DNA from: a virus
Virus record (IMG/VR): IMGVR_UViG_3300017717_000122
Location: 1-20,308 of that record
Strand: one strand, 5' to 3'
Length of the DNA: 20,308 nucleotides
The notes beneath the pieces are model-generated. The model did not search any database. It saw only the letters and a program-made list of their open reading frames with translations, and was not told where the DNA came from. Positions 9,401 through 17,200 of this stretch are shown here, piece by piece (within the stretch, counting starts at the first letter, position 1; each line of letters opens with the position of its first letter). A program made the translations under genes and the position numbers.

Positions 9401-12394
9401 ACAACACTATCATTTAATAGTGTAAAGAAAACAATCATAAATCAGCCATATGCAACAAATGTGCGAAACTGCGTGTCTAACTATTATAGTTATCAAGGTA
9501 GGGCATTTATACATCCTAAGTTTGTTTTCCATCGTGATGTTATAAAAAATCCTGTAGTTCATTTACAGACTGACATTGCTTCTAGTGTTCTGAATGCGGT
9601 TAAAAATATTCAGAAGTTTATCCCCCTGACTCGTACTACTAGAGGTAGACGAAGACAGACTGCTTCTTGGATTGATCGTGTACGCCGAATTAGAGGCGCA
9701 CCAACTAGAGTTACAAACTTTGTCCAAAATATATCTACGACAAAACTGACTACTAAGATCAAAACACAAACTCAGCCTTTGGGCAACTTCATAACAGACT
9801 TTAGTATGAAGCCCTATCTAAAACAGCATGTAATCAGAATTGCTGTTAGTGGATTAAGACCAAACACTGTACATCACTTTTTCTTTGGTGGTAAAAATGT
9901 AGATGCTCATGTGAGGCAGTTTAGATATCCGTGGTACAGATTATATAGCAGATATTACAGAAGATATCATCGAAATGGTAGAATGCGTAGCAAAAGACAT
10001 AGAATGGCTAGATATTTACCATATAGAAACTGGGCTGATTGGTACTTTGGGAGAAGAAGAGGTCGAAGAGGAAGATATGCTTACAGTACGACAACTGTTC
10101 GTACAGACAGTAGAGGCAACTTGCTTGCATTCTTCAGAGTGCCGGCAGGTAAATTCTTTGTTGGACAAAACAAGTTAAAAATATCTGATGTGTCTCAATA
10201 TAGTTCTATTGAGTCTGGTGGTACTTCTTACGCTTGTCAAACTCACAGAGGGTATAACTTCTCTATCAGTAAGACTCAAATTAATAATACAACAAGAACT
10301 GTAGACTTTGACACCAGTACGACAGTTGTAAAAAGAGAGTTCCAAAGAAGAAGAAGAGACCCGATTGCACAAACATTTAAGATGAGGGCGGCTGATACTG
10401 GTAATGCCAACTTTGGTTATGTAAGCGACATTGATGTTTACTTTAGAAGAAAAGCGACCAATCAAGGCGTAACTCTACAGATAAGAGAGGCTCAAAATGG
10501 GTATCCAACATCTACGGTGTTACCAGAAGCAGAAGTGTATTTAGACCCGTCAGATGTTAGTGTCTCTACTTTGGGTACTGTACCCACTAAGTTTGAGTTT
10601 GATAATCCAATCAAACTGAAAGCAGATGTGGAGTATTGCTTTGTTATTATTCCAGATGGTAACTCGCCAGAGTATTTGATATACACATCCAAAGTCGGTA
10701 ATCGCAGCCTTTCGAAGGGTAACACAGCAAGGTCTGTTTCTGTTACTAACGACTGGGGTGATGGTGTATTATTTACTTCTACCAACGACAGTACTTGGAA
10801 GTCTTATCAAGACGAAGATTTGAAGTTTAGCATTAACAGATATAGCTTCAATACAACTGGTTTTGCTGATCTCGTTCCTAACGATGTAGAGTTTTTAACT
10901 ATTCGAGACAATAAAAAACTAACGAAAACAGATGGTACTGTAGGCCCAGAACTAATAAACTTTGAAGATGACGAGTCTGTATATGTTCTGAAAGATTGTA
11001 GCTTTAATGGTGAAGTTGGAGCAGATGGTGATTTAGATTCACCAGAAGTTATTACTGTTTCAAATAGTCAGTTAGCCTCTTTGACTGCTACTGGAAAAGG
11101 GTCTTTTAATGTTGGCGATTATATCATTATTCAAGAGATACAGGAAGATGATGCTACCGATGCTCCAAATAGAGTTCTTTCTCGAATAGAATCAATCGAC
11201 AATACGACCTATGCAGACAACAATGAAACTGCTTTTAATGTAGACACGCCATACTATGAAATTGATGGTACAGAGACAGTTAGCGTAACTTTGGTTACTT
11301 CCGCTAAAGTGGAGTACTATGATCCAGAAAACCCAAGTACATTACATCTAACAGAAAGTTCTGCCAGAAGAGAGAACTATTTTAATGATAACCCAGTACA
11401 TGGCTTTGGTGAATTTGAAGTAGGCACACTTTATCAGATCGTAACATTAGGTAATGGAACCCCTTCAGAAAATACTCTTAGTTGGAGAAGCGTCAGTGGT
11501 AACACTGGGTTACAGCCTGTTGTTGGAACTCAATTTACGGCGGTACGATCACAATCTCTAGAAGACTTTAACAACACCGGAGGCACGGCAAGACCACTTA
11601 CTCAGGTTCTTATAGGCGCTAAAACTGGAGCAGAAGCAACCATTACTTCTTTAGATACTCAGGGTATCTCATATTTTCAACCACAGGTACAGGTTGACAA
11701 TACACCGAAAACATCTTCTAAAGTAGATTTATATCAAAAGGTTGCTGGCGAACTTGTAGTAGATAAACCCATTACAGAAAATGATGACATTTATGTTACG
11801 GGTAACCCCAGAGTTATTGTGAGCAAAAGTAAACAAATAGAGAATGCGCCAGGGCAAGATGGAGATATTGTCGATGACTTTAGATTTAGGGTCACACTAG
11901 ACAATGGTGGATTTGATGCAGTAAGTCCATCTTTAGATGATGACATGAGTAATCTGAATGTTTATGAGTTTGAAATTAACAATAGTATTTCATCGCCTGA
12001 CTGTAATTACATCTCTAAAGAAGTTATACTTAACCCCGACATGCCTGCAGAGGGCCTTAAAGTTCTTCTTGAGGCGTACAGACCAATGGGCACAGCAATA
12101 GAAGTTTATGCTAGATTTGTTAAGAAAAATAATCTTGAAGAGAAGACTAATTGGATTGCACTCAACAATAAAAATTCCTTCCAATTCTCATCTGCAAGTA
12201 ATGTAGAAGACTATAGAACATTTGAGTTTGATCTTGATGAAAGTGGCGAAACTGCATACTATGCTTTCCAGATTAAGATTAGCATGAGACATATGCAGAC
12301 GGGTGAGTTAGACAACCCGGCCTTTTCTGGTATTGTGCCGAGCGCAAGTTTGTTCCCAACGATCTCTAGCTATAGAGCAGTGGCGGTAACATAA
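6437..12394 (+). CDS. Very large DUF4815-type virion structural protein (baseplate/tail fibre)
   Basis: At 1985 residues this is the largest gene here. The N-terminus (PYYDDFDESKQFNRVLFKP, then ARELTQLQTILQ and ERFG) is the signature of the DUF4815 family, known from marine T4-like phage tail proteins. In order: DUF4815 region at about 1-400; beta-rich middle; short coiled coil with IEQLEDRLDDLTDMV near 890-905, followed by a DTDGTERFKNG motif; GLRPNTVHHFFFGGKNV at about 1137-1153; an Arg/Tyr-rich insert at 1160-1216; a carbohydrate-module-like beta domain starting at DPIAQTF (1308); a TLYQIVTLGN module near 1662; and a conserved end with LLEAYRPMGT and ISSYRAVAV. A role as a gp9/gp10-type baseplate or fibre-connecting protein is inferred from its place after gp8. 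It starts at ATG 6437 behind AAGGAAAGAG. Its stop overlaps the next start (TAATG). Confidence 0.87.
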   Translation: MGINKDLNVDPYYDDFDESKQFNRVLFKPARAVQARELTQLQTILQKQVERFGSNVYKEGTIISGINLTTRDDINYVKLDDQVGFDDPSLFNEITDEDGRTKRYKLVGRDTGLEAEIILGLGGFETQAPNLKTFFINYLKSQIQTSDSNLDIKEFGSGEKLEIRDWNDNPVSVGGAGTTVTVNGGGAGTDHVGKSFGISCEEGVIYQKGHFIFVEKQFIIVTRYSNVAGQSATDSNIINPISVGFTIEENVVDSNQDSSLLDNASGFNNHQAPGADRLQLVPKLVSYDSDTAPDEFFTLIRFSEGNPTRVRDFTEFSTLGDELARRTYEESGNYVVEGLDSVLQKEDGQVEVNVSPGKAYIYGREVRNVANTLIDIDPVITTQSNTDQKTSFSYGQYIRVAYSGSNDSNFIDLNFDKTAAGSHQSYVLLGNSGATKIGTCNIISARPDVSTGNNELRLFVFNIVKVPVQADENLTHIALNTTNPANFDPATATKVAVIQEDGQGRIYGSNHSTLIFDTGKNGLSSISDTDLVQIRQTTATANSSGVCRIPPTIDGQPIAQSAYTIAIKDNGGGNAPTLHRVTNVTNYVPTENNDNGFNGIDVTLSGTSAEDGNTFRIIYPFSLTRDVHQDTLEEKSSRYVQSTVSGGIVQLGVANVVKLEAVYLIDGAFDQSDNSNQSDVTSDFVLVNNQKDNVYDYSYLRQKNKSPITSGSSLLVKYTHLARDNTNGNGYLTVNSYQNISTTLKQILPEYTGKDLKSYNLFESIDARPYVRDMVTPSQSLSNAQTVSSSVIDNKADLVSGGNLHLFEESQIASSTFSYFLSRIDSVVLDEYGNTLLIKGGEAESPVPPKLDRQYALADILIPGGSNEINGDNRIRIEERSNKNYTMLDIEQLEDRLDDLTDMVTLSMAERDIQSLIITDTDGTERFKNGILADTFKDLTGADFTDPEFNASIDKSKFVAQPAIKEFPLDLKIDFSNTDNVSEDFEELTTLSFNSVKKTIINQPYATNVRNCVSNYYSYQGRAFIHPKFVFHRDVIKNPVVHLQTDIASSVLNAVKNIQKFIPLTRTTRGRRRQTASWIDRVRRIRGAPTRVTNFVQNISTTKLTTKIKTQTQPLGNFITDFSMKPYLKQHVIRIAVSGLRPNTVHHFFFGGKNVDAHVRQFRYPWYRLYSRYYRRYHRNGRMRSKRHRMARYLPYRNWADWYFGRRRGRRGRYAYSTTTVRTDSRGNLLAFFRVPAGKFFVGQNKLKISDVSQYSSIESGGTSYACQTHRGYNFSISKTQINNTTRTVDFDTSTTVVKREFQRRRRDPIAQTFKMRAADTGNANFGYVSDIDVYFRRKATNQGVTLQIREAQNGYPTSTVLPEAEVYLDPSDVSVSTLGTVPTKFEFDNPIKLKADVEYCFVIIPDGNSPEYLIYTSKVGNRSLSKGNTARSVSVTNDWGDGVLFTSTNDSTWKSYQDEDLKFSINRYSFNTTGFADLVPNDVEFLTIRDNKKLTKTDGTVGPELINFEDDESVYVLKDCSFNGEVGADGDLDSPEVITVSNSQLASLTATGKGSFNVGDYIIIQEIQEDDATDAPNRVLSRIESIDNTTYADNNETAFNVDTPYYEIDGTETVSVTLVTSAKVEYYDPENPSTLHLTESSARRENYFNDNPVHGFGEFEVGTLYQIVTLGNGTPSENTLSWRSVSGNTGLQPVVGTQFTAVRSQSLEDFNNTGGTARPLTQVLIGAKTGAEATITSLDTQGISYFQPQVQVDNTPKTSSKVDLYQKVAGELVVDKPITENDDIYVTGNPRVIVSKSKQIENAPGQDGDIVDDFRFRVTLDNGGFDAVSPSLDDDMSNLNVYEFEINNSISSPDCNYISKEVILNPDMPAEGLKVLLEAYRPMGTAIEVYARFVKKNNLEEKTNWIALNNKNSFQFSSASNVEDYRTFEFDLDESGETAYYAFQIKISMRHMQTGELDNPAFSGIVPSASLFPTISSYRAVAVT
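6956..7002 (+). repeat. Short in-frame direct repeat
   Basis: The 14-base unit GGTGGAGCAGGCAC occurs at 6956-6969 and again at 6989-7002. The offset is exactly 33 bases (11 codons), so both copies encode Gly-Gly-Ala-Gly-Thr in the same frame of the large structural protein. It looks like a small duplication in a glycine-rich surface loop. Confidence 0.7.
9914..10084 (+). other. Arg/Tyr-rich basic insert in the DUF4815-type protein
   Basis: Residues 1160-1216 of the large protein contain 19 Arg, 11 Tyr and 3 Trp in 57 positions, with one Asp and no Glu. Runs such as SRYYRRYHR, RSKRHRMAR and RRRGRRGR occur. The segment lies between GGKNVDAHV and TDSRGNLLAFFRVP, two motifs that in relatives I recall are joined by a short linker. 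The reading frame is intact on both sides, so it is not a frameshift artefact. Confidence 0.8.
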
Positions 12395-12579
12395 TGAGCG
12401 AATCTTTTGTTCGATCTTCTAGCGGTTCAGGAGTTGTCAATGCTGATTTTGATGCGTATAGAAGAACTATTACCAAAAGAAAAGAAGATAAATATATAGA
12501 GGGATTAAAGCAGAGAATAGAGAAGCTAGAATCTGCAATGTCTAGATTAGAAAATACTGTTAAAGAGATAACGAAATGA
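12394..12579 (+). CDS. Small coiled-coil protein, translationally coupled
   Basis: This 61-residue protein is supported by tight packing: its ATG overlaps the upstream stop by one base (TAATG) and its TGA overlaps the next ATG by four (ATGA). The second half is a textbook coiled coil, with hydrophobic residues Ile35, Leu38, Ile42, Leu45, Met49, Leu52, Val56 and Ile59 in perfect 3-4 spacing. The N-terminal half is Ser/Gly-rich, then basic (TITKRKEDK). It has no signal peptide or membrane segment. I recall similar tiny Lys-rich coiled-coil proteins next to structural genes in cyanophages, but cannot name the family. It may be a trimeric or dimeric linker or an assembly factor for the fibre encoded next; that is inference. 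The gene is very likely real. Confidence 0.82.
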   Translation: MSESFVRSSSGSGVVNADFDAYRRTITKRKEDKYIEGLKQRIEKLESAMSRLENTVKEITK

Positions 12580-14216
12580 CTGCAAAGGCTGATTTACCAC
12601 TAGTATCAAATCTTTCCACATTTGGACAATGGAAAGATTTAACAAATGATCTTAGAGGTGTGGCGCAAATAAGCGTCACAATGGGAGATAACGAAGTTAA
12701 CAATGGGAATGTTGTTCTCAATGGTGACTTAACCTTGTCTGCGGCAAAGATATTTAAAGCAGACACGCTAAAGCCAACAGATAATGTCAACTTTTTACTT
12801 TTAGATAAAAATGACATTAGAGTTAAGGGCGAATCGGCAAAAGTATTTGTCAACTCTCTACAAGACTCCAGTACGAATGATACAGCGGCTACATTACAGT
12901 TTAGTAAGGGTGACTCTTATACAGAAACATTTTTTGTAAAAACAAATGCCGATCATACAGAATTGGAGATTGGTTCTGCTACCAAGTCTTTCAAAATAAA
13001 TGGATCGACTGGTGTTATTACTTCAAGCAATGGCGCAAAAGTATCTTCTTCTATGATAGCAGATGCTCTTAATGGTATTGATCTTGGGCAGACCACAGCA
13101 GGTTTAGGTAAATTTACTAAACTAGAGTGTACTGGAACTGGTGGACATGGTGTTATTGACAATGTTGCCATCGGTACTAATACAGCATCGACAATCAAGG
13201 GCACTCAAATCAATATTGACCCAGAGATAAATGGAGATAGTTTAAGTACAGAACAGATCAATGCCCTAAGAGGCGATATTAATAACACAAGAATTGGTCA
13301 ATCGTTACCACAGTCTGCATCATTTACAAGCGTTACTACAACCAATGGAGTTACTGGTAGTAATGGAGTTCTTGGATATGGAGATGTTGGTGACAGTAAC
13401 GGCGACATAATTGTTGATGTTGATAACGCAACATTCAATGGTACTGCTACCCAAGTTAACCCCAATGCAGTTAGAACTGTTTTAGAAACTATTTACTCTG
13501 TAGGAAGCATATATATAACAACAGACAACAGGTCACCAGATGCAATAATGAACTGGCCTTCTTCTAATTGGGAAAGATATGGTCAGGGTAAAACTTTGCT
13601 TGGTTGGGATACAGGTAAAGCTATGGTTTCTCTAACTTATCAAAATTCGACTAACGACTATAAAATAGTTCTTCCAAATAGTTCGCATGGAATTAAAGAA
13701 ACTGATACACTAGAAATTAATAAGCATTCTGGTCAAAACATTCAACAACACAACATTATTATTGCAGATGGTCATCAAGCTACAGTAAAATCTGTAGCGG
13801 GTGCAGAGATTGTAGTTGCACTAAATGGTAACCCTGTACCTTCTGGTGGAACATCATTTACAATTCCAAGTAACTCTTATGTAATACACAAGGGCTTTGG
13901 TACTGTAGGTAATTTGGGTGGGGAAGTTAGTACAGTATTAACAACTTCACAAATCCCTGATCATGTTCATGATAATAAAGCATGGCATGGTGAGCAGTTC
14001 TATCTATACAATGATGCTAACTCACCCACTTCACTACAGGGCACCAGCCGAGCGCAGGGTCCGCAAGGTAGTAGGGATGCTCATCTATACCAATACAGTG
14101 GTGGTGTGCATGGGTATGAAGATTCAAGTGGTGTTCATCAAGTAGATGTAGGAAAACCACATCAAAACTGTATGCCGTTTATTACGACATACATGTGGAA
14201 AAGAATTGCCGACTAA
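12576..14216 (+). CDS. Tail fibre with C-terminal tail-collar domain (gp12/gp10-like)
   Basis: The 546-residue protein has a repetitive, Gly/Asn/Thr-rich N-terminal shaft (about 1-300). A collar-type module then begins at YSVGSIYITTDNRSP (residue 307) and continues with NWERYGQGKTLLGWDTG. Near the end, PDHVHD (His463, His465) is an HxH pair like the one that binds metal on the axis of the T4 gp12 short-fibre trimer. The protein ends in PHQNCMPFITTYMWKR, the usual '-N-MP-I--Y-WKR' close of phage collar proteins. The stretch between HVHD and the end is polar, Gly/Ser-rich and probably the variable, receptor-facing part. It is likely a trimeric short tail fibre or baseplate fibre. The start is fixed by the ATGA overlap with the coiled-coil gene. 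Family is firm; assignment to gp12 rather than gp10 is open. Confidence 0.85.
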   Translation: MTAKADLPLVSNLSTFGQWKDLTNDLRGVAQISVTMGDNEVNNGNVVLNGDLTLSAAKIFKADTLKPTDNVNFLLLDKNDIRVKGESAKVFVNSLQDSSTNDTAATLQFSKGDSYTETFFVKTNADHTELEIGSATKSFKINGSTGVITSSNGAKVSSSMIADALNGIDLGQTTAGLGKFTKLECTGTGGHGVIDNVAIGTNTASTIKGTQINIDPEINGDSLSTEQINALRGDINNTRIGQSLPQSASFTSVTTTNGVTGSNGVLGYGDVGDSNGDIIVDVDNATFNGTATQVNPNAVRTVLETIYSVGSIYITTDNRSPDAIMNWPSSNWERYGQGKTLLGWDTGKAMVSLTYQNSTNDYKIVLPNSSHGIKETDTLEINKHSGQNIQQHNIIIADGHQATVKSVAGAEIVVALNGNPVPSGGTSFTIPSNSYVIHKGFGTVGNLGGEVSTVLTTSQIPDHVHDNKAWHGEQFYLYNDANSPTSLQGTSRAQGPQGSRDAHLYQYSGGVHGYEDSSGVHQVDVGKPHQNCMPFITTYMWKRIAD

Positions 14217-14222
14217 CTCAAT

Positions 14223-14230
14223 TATAAATA
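14223..14230 (+). promoter_or_regulatory. T4-type late promoter element TATAAATA
   Basis: This is an exact match to the T4 late promoter consensus, recognised in T4 by the phage sigma factor gp55 with gp33 and the gp45 clamp. It lies in the only intergenic gap of notable size in the window (14217-14261), starting 39 bases before the ATG of the beta-helix fibre gene. An 8-base match falling in a 45-base gap by chance is unlikely in DNA of this base composition. It would give the two fibre genes downstream their own late start point. Confidence 0.7.
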
Positions 14231-14247
14231 TAGTATAGCATAATATC

Positions 14248-14253
14248 AAGGAT
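14248..14253 (+). promoter_or_regulatory. Ribosome binding site for the beta-helix fibre gene
   Basis: AAGGAT is well spaced (9 bases from the end of GGA) before the ATG at 14262. A second AGGA at 14257-14260 is too close to the start to be the main site. Confidence 0.6.
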
Positions 14254-14261
14254 AACAGGAA

Positions 14262-17200
14262 ATGGCTAAAAAGTTTACCGAACTACTACCTATAGAAGCA
14301 CTCACAAATGATGATATCATTGCGATTGTTGATGACGGCAGTAGCAACAGCAGAAAGATAACTGCCGAGCAGATATCGGACTATGTTTATAAAATTGAAG
14401 TCGTGGGCGACTCAACTAATCTTGCTTCTATTAAACAGGCTCTCAATGGTTCGAACAACACATCGAATGGGTTAAGGGCGTCACAGCTATTTCATCAGGG
14501 GTTATATAGAGACTCTTCTTACTTTCTAAACTACAATAATCTTGATGGTCGACCCGCTACAATCCTCAATAATGGACAGTTAGTAAACACAGAAAACTAT
14601 ACATCTCTCAAAACGGAAACGGGTGCCCAAAGAGCGTCTCTTCGTGTTAGAGATGCAAGTGGAAGTGGTGCTAGTCCCGCACAAGTAACCGCCGATCATA
14701 TTGCGGCTGGGGTTATCAATCAGTTCTACACTGATACAAAAGTTAACGCTAGAATTGATGCTAAATTTGGTGATCTTTTTAATCAGTATAGTAGCACATT
14801 TGATGGCGGTAACACTCAAGATAGTTTAGAAGATGTCAAGGCTGAGTGGGTAACTGATACTAATAGTGCTACAACCTCTCAGATAATTAAAATAACAGAC
14901 CCAGAAGAATTAACATTAAATGCTTACAAAGTTGGTCAAGTATTAAGAGTTTATGGTGGACATCGACCATTGACGGGTGTTCCAACAGTGGCATTGTCTT
15001 CGGCCCCTTCTGCCACAGTGAATGCAGAAAATGGCGCATTTATATTAAACCCTTCTGCCTCAAGCAAATTGACTTTAAAATACAAACTGGCATATTTTGA
15101 TTTAAGAAATGGTAGAATCGGCCCCAGATCAACAACAGGCACTTTTGATATCACACTGACTACTCAAACAGAGACAACCACAGTTCAAGATATACGAAAT
15201 GCGTTTAACACTTCAAATTTTGTTAGTTTTAATATTGATGGTGCGCCTTCAAATGTGGGCTTACTAGTCTATAGACAAGAAGGTGGCTCAGGTGCATTTG
15301 AACTTGTTTCTATAGCAGGCCCAAAGGACACAGGTAATAATTCTGGTTGGAGAGATTATTACAACTTTGACTTTACTGACTGGTCTGGTAAAAATCCAGA
15401 CAATAATGCGTTTTTACCAGAACAAGATAAACTCATTGGTGGTAGAAGTGTAATACATTTTCCACAGCAACTTGCCGCAGGGTCCCTTAATGATGGCGTT
15501 ACATATGTTGGGTGGTCAGATGTAAGTATTAAAACCGTAGGCGATAGAAATGCTGGCGGAGAATTTCGACTAGAAATTAACGAAGACGATGTTATAATTA
15601 ATGGTACAGCAGATAAAACATGCTATTTGATGCATAACGATACCAATAAACTTCAAAGTGCTATAGACTCTAAAGCGGAGAAAAATCAGAGAAGTTTAAA
15701 CTTAAACGCAAAAACATATAATGTATCTCACATAAGAATGCCAAGTAAATTTGGTTTGACTGGTGTGACCGGTATCACAAAGATTAAAAAGCTACCACAC
15801 AGTGGCTTTATTAGCGGGACTGGATCATATGCCAATTATGCTATTCAGGGCGTAGCTTCTGGAGATGGGTTTGGTACTGAATTAATATCACTAATTGGTA
15901 TAGATTTTGATGGAAATAATAGAAATCAATATCTTTTGGGAGAGGATAATACATTTATAGACTTTGGTGTGCAATCTACTGGTTGTTTAATTCAAAACTG
16001 TAGAATTAGAAATTTAGTTGGTGAGGGCATTAACGCATCTAGCCCAACAGAGTTTAAGTTGTTAACTTCTGAAATAGCAGATAGCGGGGTTACAGATAGA
16101 CATGAATTTTCGCCATTAACAATTGATGATGGTATTAATACTATCGTTACTGGAAATATCATACAAAACTTTACAAACTTTATTGATGCATCTGTTACCA
16201 GACAGGGTGTTATTACTAATAATGTTATTAAAAACTTGACTGGTAATATTCAAGATGGTGAAGAAGAAACTGATCTTGGTTCGGCTATATTTACATATGG
16301 GTCTACTTTCTTACTTAGTAGCCCGAATGTATTGATGGGCCCGTCAAATGAATTTTTATCTGCGCCTGATATATTGAACTCTGAGTATGACGCTGTGAAT
16401 ATACTTAGAAGCAATTTGCAACAGCAGGCTAATTCTCCTGCAGGGTACTATACGAGTGACGAATTCGTTTATCAAGAAAATGGCACGGTCTTTGACTTAT
16501 CTCAAGATAGTGTTAATGAAACTCAGGGTGGCACAGTTTTATACAGAACTAACCTAATAAGAAAATTGGGGAATGCGTCAAATTCAGCAGAAGAGGTATA
16601 TGGAAACTTGGTGGGCCCGGGTGCTAGAGACATAAGAAATAATGAATTTTCTGCCCCACAAGTTCAAAACTTTGGATTGGTTCAAGACGAGACATATGAA
16701 ATTGTAGATGTTGGTAATACTGACTGGTCTAGAATAGGGGCAATTGGAAACATAGCAGGGCAGTCATTTGTATATAATGGTCAACCACTTTATGCTTATG
16801 ATGGAACAAATACTAACTCCACTCTTGCAACGACAGGTACATGCTCTCCTGGCTACGCTGTTGGATATGTTGATAGAGGTTTGACTCCAGTAACATTTGC
16901 CATTATTACAAATGGTGTTGTTGCTGGCGCAGATAATTCGTTAAATGGTCTTGTTGTTGGTGACAAAGTTTCAGTAGGGTTTAAACCTAACGGCGCAACT
17001 GGATCACCCGATGCTGTACCAGGCGTGTATGCGGTCACTGCTGTGAATGGTAACGGAACTGGGTTTACTGTAGAAAGTGGTGTGGGTGACGGAAATACAG
17101 CACACTTAACCATGCACAAAGTTGGTTTCCAACCAAGAATACAATTTAACAACATCTTAACAGATGTAGCTAGAGATAGAGGGCAGTTTAAGTTTGAAAT

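Noticed and set aside
14217-14261. Transcription terminator between the collar fibre and beta-helix fibre genes
   Set aside because: No GC-rich hairpin or T-run is present in the gap; only the late promoter element and a ribosome site are seen.
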